Shown one piece after another: positions 42,621 through 51,667 of a DNA stretch of 64,000 nucleotides (positions are counted from its first letter, which is position 1; every line of letters begins with the position of its first letter). This DNA comes from Paramoeba atlantica (lineage: Eukaryota > Discosea). The position numbers were made by a program, and so were the translations under genes. The stretch is taken from the NCBI GenBank assembly GCA_977017575.1, contig CDRNVI010000030.1, forward strand, positions 372,001-436,000, in the 5' to 3' direction. The notes under the pieces are model-generated. The model was not told the DNA's origin. It ran no database searches and saw only the letters and a list, made by a program, of their open reading frames with translations.

Positions 42621-43748
42621 TCATAAACTCTTGCTGCCTGCGGCAGGGCCAGCCACCCGCGAGCGAAAATCCTGATTAAAGCGCTTGGGACAATTGCGCC
42701 AGATATGTTCTGGTGACCGGCAACCGAAACACAACAAATTTCGTCGCTGAAGAGGTCCGGTCTGACGAAAAGGTACTGGATTTGGGCGTGAAACTTGCGT
42801 TCCTGAAGTAGAAAACGATTGGACTCGGGCGTACAGTTTTTGTCGTTCGACTAACTGATCGCTCACATGATGATAAAATTTGTCCTCTGGGCGTACATCT
42901 TTCTCCATTTTCTGGTGGACGAGATCAACGTCAACTCGGCGCGCCCGCCAGTAAGCATCCCGAAGGGTTTGAATTATTCCGCGTCCCATCTCGAGATAGA
43001 CCCCTTGGTTCCAATTGGGTATCAACCGAGCAAAAACAATCCACTTGCAAAAAATCGAATTGAACACACGTTCCTGCTGCTTAACGAAGCTCCGATCATA
43101 ATAAAATCGGTTACCATGCAAACCAAATTCCGGGGCCTCTCTCAGCTCGCGAATCAAATCTCTGGTACGGAATCCGTCGTCGTCTAACGCATTAATCCAC
43201 GGTTCAAAGGTTATCGGTTCATAAGGGTTCAATGCGTTGGGGTCAAGGAGCCTGGGCCTGCCCTCCTGTGGGGCCTCCGGAAGCGTCAAGGAGGGTCCCT
43301 CAATCTGTCTCCCCCCTGCCATTTCTTGGGCGCTACTTGGCAGTTCCCCAGACGATCCCACTGGCTCAGAAATAGGGACTTGCGAATTAGCAACTGATGA
43401 CGGCACCTCGCGATCCTCAATAATGTTAATCTCAAAATAGTCCAAATCCGGGTGAGGAAAGGGGTACTCCTTAGACGGCTTATCTTCCCACACCCCCCAT
43501 AAGTCAAGACCTTCCTTGCGCAACTTGCCCATCAACGTTTGTCGAGCACCATTACGATCATCCTTGCGACGGAAAGATGCCTGCACCTGCACCGAGGGTT
43601 TCACAAATAATCGCTCTCTGGCCACCGTACAAACGAAACTTAATTCCTGCTGCGTGAGCGGCTCGGTAGGCACGAGCGACTCAGCAGTAGGGGAAGAACT
43701 ACGCGACGACCGTAAAGCTCGAGTTGAAGGAGCGTCAACCACGGTCAT
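42621..43748 (-). CDS. gag of V7 with zinc knuckle
   Basis: 375 residues from ATG at 43748. It has an acidic, Pro/Ser-rich N-terminus and a helical middle (PYEPITFEPWINALDDDGF, RDLIRELREAPEFGLHGNR) shared with V8 gag (PYDPVTWQPWIDTDDLF, RELIRELREAPQLGV). A CCHC knuckle CFGCRSPEHIWRNCPK lies near the end. It is a putative RNA-packaging structural protein. Its stop overlaps an ATG of the RT frame (ATGA at 42624-42621). Confidence 0.85.
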   Translation of the reverse strand: MTVVDAPSTRALRSSRSSSPTAESLVPTEPLTQQELSFVCTVARERLFVKPSVQVQASFRRKDDRNGARQTLMGKLRKEGLDLWGVWEDKPSKEYPFPHPDLDYFEINIIEDREVPSSVANSQVPISEPVGSSGELPSSAQEMAGGRQIEGPSLTLPEAPQEGRPRLLDPNALNPYEPITFEPWINALDDDGFRTRDLIRELREAPEFGLHGNRFYYDRSFVKQQERVFNSIFCKWIVFARLIPNWNQGVYLEMGRGIIQTLRDAYWRARRVDVDLVHQKMEKDVRPEDKFYHHVSDQLVERQKLYARVQSFSTSGTQVSRPNPVPFRQTGPLQRRNLLCFGCRSPEHIWRNCPKRFNQDFRSRVAGPAAGSKSL

Positions 43749-43940
43749 TAGAAACTTTAACTGTCGCGAATTAACAAAGGAAATAAAGTCTTGAATTTAT
43801 AATCACCATAGCAAACGTCATATTCGTCTGTATACACATGGGGTTACATCTGGGGGGTGTATATATCAAATCTGTACCTTGTTGAAGCGTACGACCGAAT
43901 ACCTAGAATCGTCTTGTGGGAAGTTCTAGGGAAAATGAAC

Positions 43941-44035
43941 ATACAGGGGTGTAAATTTGGATGTGGGGGGGGTCTAAAATTCGTAAAATTTGGCCATTTT
44001 TGGAAAATAATAGCGCATTCGAGATATCTCGAACA
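43941..44035. mobile_element. MITE3-type terminal repeat (solo end)
   Basis: Preceded by TA, CAGGGGTGTAAATTTGG and the following GGGGGTCTAAAATTCG and AATAGCGCATTCGAG match the inverted repeats of MITE3 (58786-59538). I could not find the opposite end, so this copy is truncated. It interrupts LINE G after KMNI. Confidence 0.7.
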
Positions 44036-44710
44036 GGGCTCATGAACGTGCATATACCGTATCCGTGTTAATTAGATTTTCGAATGCGCATAAAAAAAAT
44101 TAGTGTTTTGGAAGACGAAATCCTGCAATTTTCACAATTTTTCTGTTTTTTGCTCCTATTCATGCCACAACGACGGGATTGTGGACGATCTCCGGAACAT
44201 AATAGCACTCCGAAAGGGCTTATTCCTCGCCTGGGCACATAAAAGCAAGCTGGCGCATGCTTCTTGTTGCCGATTACGAAGCAACACAGACTTTTTCCCG
44301 GAGTGACACGGAACTGTCCAATATCATTTGGATGGATGAAAAAAAACCTTGCAGAGCTGATAAAAGCTTTATACGACGGGACTACGGCAGCAGTTAAGGC
44401 AACAGATGGATCAACAAGTGCTGAATTTGATATTCTGACGGGTGTGAAGCAAGGGTGCGCGCTGAGCTGCATCCTCTTTAACGGAGTCCTGGACTGTAGA
44501 CGTTATTGGCCTATCGTCTTACGCAGACGATATTGCCCAGTGGAGCGACGACTTAAAAGAACTGCAACAATCAGCGGACGTGCTGGCTGAAACACTTGAA
44601 CATTGGGGTTTAGCAATAAATACGTCTAAAACCAAATTGCAAATCATCCAACCAAAAAATGCGGTAGAATACTACTCAGCTGACTTTACTTTACACGGAG
44701 TAAAAATAGA

Positions 44711-44777
44711 GCAAGTAAAGCAGTTCACCTATCTAGGCACCATTATTGACGAAGACGCATCACTGGGACCTGAAATT
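44711..44777 (+). repeat. 67-bp target duplication of LINE F, left copy
   Basis: GCAAGTAAAGCAGTTCACC to GGGACCTGAAATT of LINE G recurs after LINE F as 49010-49043 plus 50013-50045, itself split by a 969-bp insertion. Large duplications mean widely staggered nicks; SLACS-type elements are known for about 49 bp. Confidence 0.9.
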
Positions 44778-44819
44778 TCTGTACCTTGTTGTATTATTAA
44801 TATTAATATTAATTACACT

Positions 44820-45785
44820 ATGCATTCTCGCGAAATCGAAATACACACTTCGGAATCGGTTCCTGGTGATGCTACGCCCAAGCCGCTCAAATTAGTCACG
44901 TCGCGCAGTGTGCAAGGAACCCCACAAAGTTTGTCAATCAAGTCTGATTCTCACTTCACTTTAGGAAAACGAGATGAACCTACAGAAGAAATATCCAAAG
45001 CATCTGTGTTAAAATCTGTGATAAAGGATAAAAGACAAACGCGTAGCAAGGGTCCAGTTGTGGTACAGACGCTCGATGAAATCGGTTACAGAAAACGAAA
45101 AGCCGGTAAAACAAAGTACAAACTTCTTTGGAGTTCTGATCCTCAAAAACATGAATCTTTGAGTCAGAAAAGTCGAAGATTATCCATTTCCGCGGATCGG
45201 ATACCAACTTCGCCTGAATCAGATGAGGACGAGGAGCTTGAAGATTCGGCAAAAAAGGACCCCAACGAAGAAGAGATAGAACCTACAGCATCAATTGAGA
45301 CAGATCCGGAAGAAGGGCTACGTGATGCGAACTTCCCAATAGCTAGAGACCATGTGATGCACTTATCTAGTAATTGGGCTGTTGGCACAACGTGCAAGTT
45401 AGTGTGGAAGCGACAACTTGGTAACTTACACACATCACATGCAAAGGTGATTAGAAGATATTGTAGAAAGGACAACGTCACTTTAACTCTTGCATACTCC
45501 CCTTTTGAAGGAGAGGAAGGACCTAGCGGAACAACGTATATCCCTGCGAGACCGCACATATCCATTTTCGAGATACAGGACATCAAAATGGTCCAAGCGC
45601 GAAAGAGCGAGATCCCCATGGTTAAATGCACCTCATGCCCATACGATTACGGCCTAGATAAAACCACTTTGCCGAGCTTTATACCAATTGACCCTTCCTT
45701 CACAGCGCAACTGGTACACATCTTTCGAGACATTATTAAAGATTACTTAACCTGCGAAGTGCAAACCGAGAAGGAGTCAATTTAG
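44820..45785 (+). CDS. LINE F N-terminal region
   Basis: ATG at 44820, 29 bases after the leader; 321 residues to TAG at 45783-45785. It is charged and Ser/Glu-rich. Its last third (FPIARDHVMHLSSNWAVGTT, CKLVWKRQLGN) is shared with LINEs E and LM. A possible Cys pair is CTSCPYDYG. The frame continues in phase beyond the stop, so the stop is probably a single mutation in one long frame, though a two-ORF design with read-through cannot be excluded. Confidence 0.75.
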   Translation: MHSREIEIHTSESVPGDATPKPLKLVTSRSVQGTPQSLSIKSDSHFTLGKRDEPTEEISKASVLKSVIKDKRQTRSKGPVVVQTLDEIGYRKRKAGKTKYKLLWSSDPQKHESLSQKSRRLSISADRIPTSPESDEDEELEDSAKKDPNEEEIEPTASIETDPEEGLRDANFPIARDHVMHLSSNWAVGTTCKLVWKRQLGNLHTSHAKVIRRYCRKDNVTLTLAYSPFEGEEGPSGTTYIPARPHISIFEIQDIKMVQARKSEIPMVKCTSCPYDYGLDKTTLPSFIPIDPSFTAQLVHIFRDIIKDYLTCEVQTEKESI

Positions 45786-48700
45786 CACCGATTTTTAAAC
45801 GCACCTAGAGACTCACTAAAGACGCTACGAAAGGCCCTTAAAAGAAAACAAAGAAGCACGGAGAGCCCAACGCCAGACAATGCTCAACATCGATCAGTTT
45901 CACAGAAGAAGGATGAAGAAGCTACCAGTGATATAAAATCAATCAAGAAAGCGCTGCTACATGCTCGAGCCGGGAACTTAAGTAAGGCGTCAAGAATTTT
46001 AGATAACGTTTATGTTGGGAACGCATTAAATGCGGATGAAAAAGCAGCTCTACTCGCAGCATTACATCCGCCAGGAGGAAATCCACCAGAGCTCCCAGCA
46101 GACGCCCCGTACACTGCAAAGATAACTTCCGTAGAATTTCAAGAAGCGGTGAAGCAGCTGGCTCGCGGAGCGGCGCCTGGGGCAACTGGATTTGGTGAAG
46201 ATCTTCTGAGGATATTGGCTGAAGATGAAATTTGCTGCAAAGCGATGACATGCATGGCAAGAGATGTGGTCAATGGAGATGTCCCGGATTCAGTTCGAAC
46301 AAGATTAACCCGTTGCAGATTAATTGGAATAAACAAACCTGCTGGAGGATTGCGACCGATTGCCATGGGAGAAACCTTTACGAAGTTATGCGGAACTGTG
46401 CTCATGCAACGTCATCAGCAAGATCTAATCACACATTTTCTCCCCTTTCAAAGAGGAGTTCTTCACAAGAACGCATGTGAAACCATAATACATGAACTCA
46501 GTGACGAGTACAATGATGGTAATTCTGTTCTTACTATAGACTTCACGAAATCCACGGCGAGGGCTCACAGCAGCATCAAGTAAAGTTAAAATGATATAAA
46601 AATAGATATACTCATCAAGAAATAAGACTCTGAAAATAGTTCGCATTACTCAGCCCTGAAATATGAGTTCACCTAAATATTTCCAAAATGAATGAAAAAA
46701 GGCCTTGCGCGCTATAACGTAAATATTAAATACTAGTAGTACGAAGTGAAGGGGCTCAGCCCCCCACACCCCGCAGCCTCCAAACCCGGAAATAAAGTCT
46801 ACTAAATATGTTGATGTTTGAAAGTCATAAACTGAAGAATATGAGAAAGAAGAAACTAATAATACATGTGCCCCGAAGGGCCATATCATAAGTTCATATA
46901 TTTATGTGCCCCGAAGGGCCAGGTTATTAAACGTAAATAGCCCTCGCCTAAATTTCATCTCGTAAACTATTAGAATGCTTTCAATACTCCCTCTCGTTTA
47001 GCTCTTGCGAAAGAACTATACCAAAATCCAATCTTTCGTCCCTTTCTTCGGCTGTTCTCTCTTGAGTACGGAACTCCTTCTGAAATACTCTTCTTCGCAA
47101 ACGACGCACTTCATTCGACGATCCAAAGTAGTTCAGGAGTTCGACAAGGATCTGCGCTCTCTAGCTTGTATTTTTGCGCCTTCCTGCATCCATGTTTAAC
47201 GAAACTGGCAGCTCAAGCAACAAATGTGAAAGTTAAAGCGTATATTGATGATGTGACATTGTCTAGCAAAAATTCAAATGACTTAATGGAACCTACCTTC
47301 TTCACTTTGCGCAAACTCGCCAAAGACATTGGGCTTGAAATCAATCCAAAGAAATGTAGGTTTTTGCAAGGTAAACATACCATCGAAATGCCGCGTTCGC
47401 TACTGCATGCCGGAATTCAAGGAACCCAAGGATGTGTGAAGGTTCTAGGTGCTTTTGTAGGTGAAAAGGAAGACGTTAGCATGAACTTAATTCAAAGTCA
47501 AAATAAGCATACCTGTTTATTCCGCAGGTTAAAGAAAATGGGTCCATCGAACCTCTCCCTTGCAATACTTTCAAAAAGTACGAATACCAGACTTGGGTAC
47601 CTTTTACGCGCACATCCACCGGATACAACATTCCAAATTGCCGAATCCTTCGATCAGAAGATAGACACCATCCTGGAACATTGGCTCGAAGTCCCTAAGA
47701 AAGTTCTCCAACCACTATGCTCACTGCCGTGGGATTTAGGAGGCCTGGGCCTAACTCCGTCTAAGCTCATCCAGAAACATGCTTACGTACAATCTCGAAA
47801 TATCATTGAAGAGCAACAGGTAAACCCATCAGCTCCAGTGATACAAGAGACTGCTCCGCTTAATGACAAAGAGCTTGAAGAGTACGGGCCTGACCTTGAT
47901 GCGGAAAATCTAAAAGAGAATCCTCAGAGCTTAAAGAAAACAGATGTACGACAGATCATTCGACATGTGCAAGAAAAGCAATTCCAAGAGATTTCCCAAG
48001 ATCCTTTTTATAAGGAATTACTTCAACACACCCGTCAAAAAGGGGCATTCGAACATATGTGTTGTCTGACTGGATTCGTGAATCCCTATTTATTCCGCTA
48101 TGCCTTACTTCTACGACTAGGACTTCATCCAAAAGAGATTCCCTCGTCTATCCCTTGCCAAGGTTGCCGAAATGAACAGAAAAGCAGAGACATATTTAGT
48201 CATGTAGTTGGATGCGTTCAATGTGTTGGTTCCAATGCAACTCGTAAGCATTCATACTTGTTACGATTTCTCTCGGATCTTTGCCTTCAAGCTGGACTCC
48301 CCTGTGTTCTAGAACCGCGAATCTTCTCGTCATATCGATGCTCACATTGCGGTGCCGAAGTATCACCAGCGCATATCGACAAGCATCCGTGCAGAAAGGA
48401 AAAGCTTATAAGAAGTGGCCCAGACATTGTGATTATGTGGCCGGATCGAGGAGAAGTGTATTACGATTTAACGATTGTGCATTCGTGTAGCCCCACTTTG
48501 CGTCATGTACATAGTGGTGAGTTGTTTAAAGCGTCTATATTGCGAAAACATAATCGATATGTGAAAACAGGTATGTTCAAAGAAACTCAGTTTTTGTGTA
48601 TACCAGCTTCGAATTTTGGTTTATTGCATGAGAATACGAAAAATTTAGTTGAAATACTTGCGGATCGGGCAAAGCTAGATAAAAAGACAACATTGAATCA

Positions 48701-48800
48701 ATTTCAGTTGCTTATTGAAAAACTGTCTGCGCATACGATTTATACACAGCTGCGGCGTCATTTACCCGCAGCGGATTGGGTTTCTCCTTTAAAGGAGTGA
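45786..48800 (+). pseudogene. LINE F reverse transcriptase and restriction-like endonuclease
   Basis: It continues the same frame: IKKALLHARAGNLSKASRIL, LARGAAPGATGFGEDLL, GGLRPIAMGETFTKL, then RT motif A (VLTIDFT / NAFNTPSR) split by SIRE-like S3 at 46547-46972. After it come SSGVRQGSALSSLYFC (motif B), VKAYIDDVTLSS (motif C), thumb, CCHC (CQGCRNE...HVVGCVQC), CSHCGAEVSP...H..C, and RSGPDIVIMWPDRGEVYYDL (nuclease). Removing 426 bp keeps the phase. TGA ends it at 48800. Every core residue I can check is present. Confidence 0.88.
46547..46972 (+). mobile_element. SIRE-like unit S3
   Basis: A 426-bp gene-less unit from GAAATCCACGGCGAGGGCT to CGTAAACTATTA. GGCGAGGGCT pairs with AGCCCTCGCC near the end. 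It contains two copies of GTGCCCCGAAGGGCCA. It lies in RT motif A of LINE F, between the codons for T and N, and leaves no duplication beyond what base identity at the edge allows. Its length is close to that of trypanosome SIRE (about 430 bp). Confidence 0.88.
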
Positions 48801-49009
48801 CTTGAGAAAATTGGGTCATTTTTGGGGAGCTGATGTAAGTAGATAAGAAAAGAGAGGTAACATACGAGACACTGAGAAGCATCGTTGGAGATAGTGTTGG
48901 TGCGACTTTAGAAAAGAAAGGGCTATTAGTTCTGAAAGCAAAAAAAAAAATAATCTTAATTTTTACGTAGTTGCACGTTGAATCTAAGTGATTTACAACA
49001 CAAAGATAC

Positions 49010-50045
49010 GCAAGTAAAGCAGTTCACCTATCTAGGCACCATTGCGGTGGTTGTAAAACTACCGCTCTACACTCGATTATTGAAAAAAAAGTGAACAAAA
49101 ACAGTGAAAATATAAAGAGGAACACAGTAATATAATAGAAGAAAAAAATATAAAAGGGGGCTCCGGTAGTCCAAAACTGAAAAAAAATTTTGAAAAAAAT
49201 GGGGGGTCCATGGGGGGGGTCCATGGGGGGGGGTCCAGGGGGGGGGGTCTAGGGGGGGGGTCCAGGGGGGGGGGCATGGTCGATCAAATTTTTTCGAAAA
49301 AATTAGTTTTCGAAAAAAAACCGCAGAAAGGGTAGCCGGGGTCTTGGCGCGCATTTTCCACCCCCCTACCCGGGGGTGACCCCCCCGCGTATCCGCAGGA
49401 CGGGTCCGCCAAGTTCGGATTTTTTCGGAAAATTTTTTTCGAAAAAAATTTCAACTTGGCGAAAAAAATGACAAAAAAAATATTTTTCCAAAATCGTTTC
49501 CCCTATTGTATTTTGATAGTTTGGGACCTACACTAGCTTTCTAAGCAGTTGTTTTCGCAAGGTATCACTTCTTCGAACTGTGGTGCGCCCCCCAAAATGA
49601 CCCACTTTTGACTAAAAAAGGTGAAAAAGTATTTTTCGGACCTAAAGGGGCATTTTTGTGTCGAAAGAATGGTATGGTTGGAGTCGCATTCTCTACCCAA
49701 TACGTTCGGTAGGCTTTCATTCATGCCTGCGAGTGATTTCCCATGCGCAAATGTCGGATTTAGTGCTCTGAGAGCAAAAATATGCGAAAATGGCCCCATT
49801 TGTACCCGAAATTCGGCTATTTTTGGCTATAATCTTTTCCGTTTTCAACGCGAAGCGCGCAGCATGAGTGACTTCTAAGTTGAAAACAACCACCGCGTTT
49901 AACGAAGAGCCTAATTAAATTATCTTCAGGAGAAGTGTACTAGCAATGTATGTCAAAGTCTTCGAAACAGTAGCGCCCGTGTAATTCTTTGAAAGTATAG
50001 CGCTTTGTATTTATTGACGAAGACGCATCACTGGGACCTGAAATT
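49010..50045. mobile_element. Unclassified 969-bp insertion inside the right LINE F target duplication
   Basis: Bases 49044-50012 split the right 67-bp duplication between CACCATT and ATTGACG, without a further target duplication. It starts GCGGTGGTTGT; the complement of 49889-49899 gives the same 11 bases, but 113 bp lie beyond that point. At 49199-49276 a G-run array (GGGGGGGTCCA units) occurs. There is no coding frame. It could be a non-autonomous DNA transposon or another YR-type insertion; I cannot decide. Confidence 0.6.
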
Positions 50046-50086
50046 CGATCACGCATAAAATCAGCACAGACTAAAATACACGAGTT
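50046..50086 (+). pseudogene. LINE G part 2
   Basis: Forty bases reading CGATCACGCATAAAATCAGC and on: RSRIKSAQTKIHEL, continuing part 1 (GPEI) and leading to KSIWNNK at 55680 across V8. LINE N has ISNRIRNSITKLKMLKPIW at this place, which confirms the order. Confidence 0.85.
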
Positions 50087-50266
50087 TAATAGTCCACGTT
50101 TGGAAATTTAGCCGCGGGGCAGGGAGTTGTTTATGCCTGCTTGGCCCTTCGGGGCACATAATTTCTTCAAATTATGATTTGTTTCAAATAGTGTTGTAAT
50201 TTCATTATTCATTCTTTATATTCTTGGTAGGCTATTTTTTCTACTTACGTTTCAAAAGTTTTTGTG
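50087..50266 (+). repeat. V8 terminal repeat A1
   Basis: 180 bp from TAATAGTCCACG to GTTTTTGTG, repeated at 55254-55433. It contains TTGGCCCTTCGGGGCAC, the complement of the GTGCCCCGAAGGGCCA hairpin seen in SIRE-like units. The gag ATG follows immediately, so A1 is likely the 5' leader and may hold the promoter. Confidence 0.9.
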
Positions 50267-51667
50267 ATGAGATCCCAACGTTTGCGGGCTCCTCACGAGC
50301 CAAGCCAGGATCGTGATCGCTCTCCAAAAAGAGACCGCGCCCCGACACCGATCGAAACTTCGTCATTTTCGCGTTCCAAGCGCCAGTCCCTCTCGTGTCC
50401 TCCCGTACGGCCCCCTCTTCCCTCTCTCCCGACGCAGCCAGCTCCGCAGGTACCCGCGAAACCCACTCATGTTCCCCCTACCCCAGGCCCAGCGCGACGG
50501 AAGATACGTCCATCTGGCAGAGCTTTGAGCCCGGCCCGTGAACCACCAAGCCCGCTCCCAAGTAATCTCCCGAGTCTCCCCACGAGCTCGTTTACCAGTC
50601 CCTACCCTATTCCGCTCGACGCTCCGGAGGCCCCAATTCGTCGCAAGGGGACCCTCAACCCTGACCAGGTTGAGGCTTCTCGCTCGCCTCGTCGATACGA
50701 TGCCCTCGACATTGACCACGCCGAGGTGCCCCAGCGTTCACGCCTTGATGCCCGAGGAATCATGACCAGCCAGGGCAAAGAAGAGTTTGTCATGAAAGTG
50801 ATTGACCTTCTGCGCAAACGGTATGAGGTCACCGTCGAAGCTGTATGGTCTCTTCCCCGAGATGGCCTACGGCAGACGGCTATAGGGCGGGTGCATATGA
50901 CGCATCCCAATGACCCTGAATCAACTGAGTTGTTCACAGAATGGGATGGGGACGTGAATACAGCCTACCGTTTTCCCCATCCCGAGATCAACTACCACTC
51001 CTTGGACCTTGCCCATGTTCGGGCGCAGATGCCGGGTGGGAAACCAGTTGAAGATTTGATTCCGGCGTTTGAACGCGTCCGTGTTACGGACCCGAAAAGC
51101 TTCTCCCCCTACGATCCGGTTACTTGGCAACCGTGGATCGACACGGATGATTTGTTCAAGCCACGTGAACTCATCCGTGAGCTGCGCGAAGCTCCGCAGC
51201 TTGGGGTACGCTTCAACCCTCCGCCGCAGCGCGAGCGCCTGTTCAAAATGTTGACTGAATGGGTTTACGCTGCGCGCAACACAGAGGGTTGGCTAGAGAA
51301 GCACAACCTCGCCGTAGCCCTTCTCATCATCGAAGAGCTTCGCAACCATTATTGGGCTGCGGCGGGTGTTGCAGTCGAACGTGTGCAACAGCGGTTGCAC
51401 CGTGACGACGACCCTCAGGACCGCTACGGTCAGCTTGTGGTCGACGAGCAACTGAGGGGCCGGACTGCGCAGCGTGCCCCTCGACGACGCAGCCAGGGAC
51501 CGTTTTGTTTTGGCTGTCATCAGCCAGGCCACCTCCGATCGAATTGCCCGCAAACATCTCAACAACAGGGGGGGCAGTTCCGTACCACACGCGCCCCGCA
51601 ACAGGATTTTCGCGGCGGGGTGGTGGGCGGCGCCAACCGTTACGGCGCATCGCGGGCTTTCCACTAG
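50267..51667 (+). CDS. gag of V8 with zinc knuckle
   Basis: 466 residues from ATG at 50267 (a GTG three bases earlier is in frame). It has a Pro/Arg-rich, disordered N-terminal third. A helical core (PYDPVTWQPWIDTDD, RELIRELREAPQLGV, LLIIEELRNHYWAAAGV) matches V7 gag. The knuckle CFGCHQPGHLRSNCPQ is followed by a Gly/Arg tail. Likely role: packaging element RNA in particles. Its stop is followed after one codon by the YR ATG in the same frame. Confidence 0.88.
   Translation: MRSQRLRAPHEPSQDRDRSPKRDRAPTPIETSSFSRSKRQSLSCPPVRPPLPSLPTQPAPQVPAKPTHVPPTPGPARRKIRPSGRALSPAREPPSPLPSNLPSLPTSSFTSPYPIPLDAPEAPIRRKGTLNPDQVEASRSPRRYDALDIDHAEVPQRSRLDARGIMTSQGKEEFVMKVIDLLRKRYEVTVEAVWSLPRDGLRQTAIGRVHMTHPNDPESTELFTEWDGDVNTAYRFPHPEINYHSLDLAHVRAQMPGGKPVEDLIPAFERVRVTDPKSFSPYDPVTWQPWIDTDDLFKPRELIRELREAPQLGVRFNPPPQRERLFKMLTEWVYAARNTEGWLEKHNLAVALLIIEELRNHYWAAAGVAVERVQQRLHRDDDPQDRYGQLVVDEQLRGRTAQRAPRRRSQGPFCFGCHQPGHLRSNCPQTSQQQGGQFRTTRAPQQDFRGGVVGGANRYGASRAFH

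Larger units (their letters stand above)
38568..43872 (-). mobile_element. VIPER-like YR retroelement V7, left and main part
   Basis: This fossil of the V8 group is inserted in LINE LM without target duplication. On the minus strand the order is A1 (to 43751, interrupted by LINE G and finished at 56528-56631), gag (43748-42621), YR (42533-41535), RT/RNase H (42624 to about 39430), B1 (39240-39030), A2 (39029-38779), B2 (38778-38568). B1 and B2 are identical over 211 bp. It carries SIRE-like S2 in the RNase H and LINE G in A1. Apart from these insertions I count about one break; identical repeats suggest it is young. Confidence 0.88.
43873..44777 (+). pseudogene. LINE G part 1 (ingi/RTE-like RT, 5'-truncated)
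   Basis: It begins TGTACCTTGTTGAAGCGTAC; the next residues are AYDRIPRIVLWEVLGKMNI, the block after RT motif A (LINE N: AYDCIPRDVMWITLEKMNI). A MITE3-type end follows at 43941. It resumes with KNLAELIKALYDGTTAAVK and GVKQGCALSCILFNGVLD (motif B), then LAETLEHWGLAINTSKTK and EQVKQFTYLGTIIDEDASL. The YADD block is damaged by frameshift. Perfect ATATATCAAATC flanks the full LINE G (43861-43872, 56516-56527). Confidence 0.8.
44778..49009 (+). mobile_element. LINE F: near-complete CRE/SLACS-like LINE
   Basis: It starts TCTGTACCTTGTTG (the last 14 nt of the leader) and ends ...ACACAAAGATAC, whose AAAGATAC is the end of the first half of the leader. One long frame covers 44820-48800 apart from a single stop and one SIRE-like insertion. 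A 67-bp target duplication flanks it. Sitting in LINE G, it is younger than LINE G. Confidence 0.9.

Noticed and set aside
43873-43884. Spliced-leader end at the start of LINE G (TGTACCTTGTTG)
   Set aside because: In frame it reads YLVEAYDR, which may simply be RT coding sequence next to motif A; an ingi/RTE-type LINE truncated there need not carry a leader. Left undecided and not counted as evidence.
46547-46972. SIRE-like units as introns (clean removal restores a frame)
   Set aside because: They lack GT-AG ends and lie antisense to the host frame in LINE LM and V7; identity with V8 terminal repeats explains them better.
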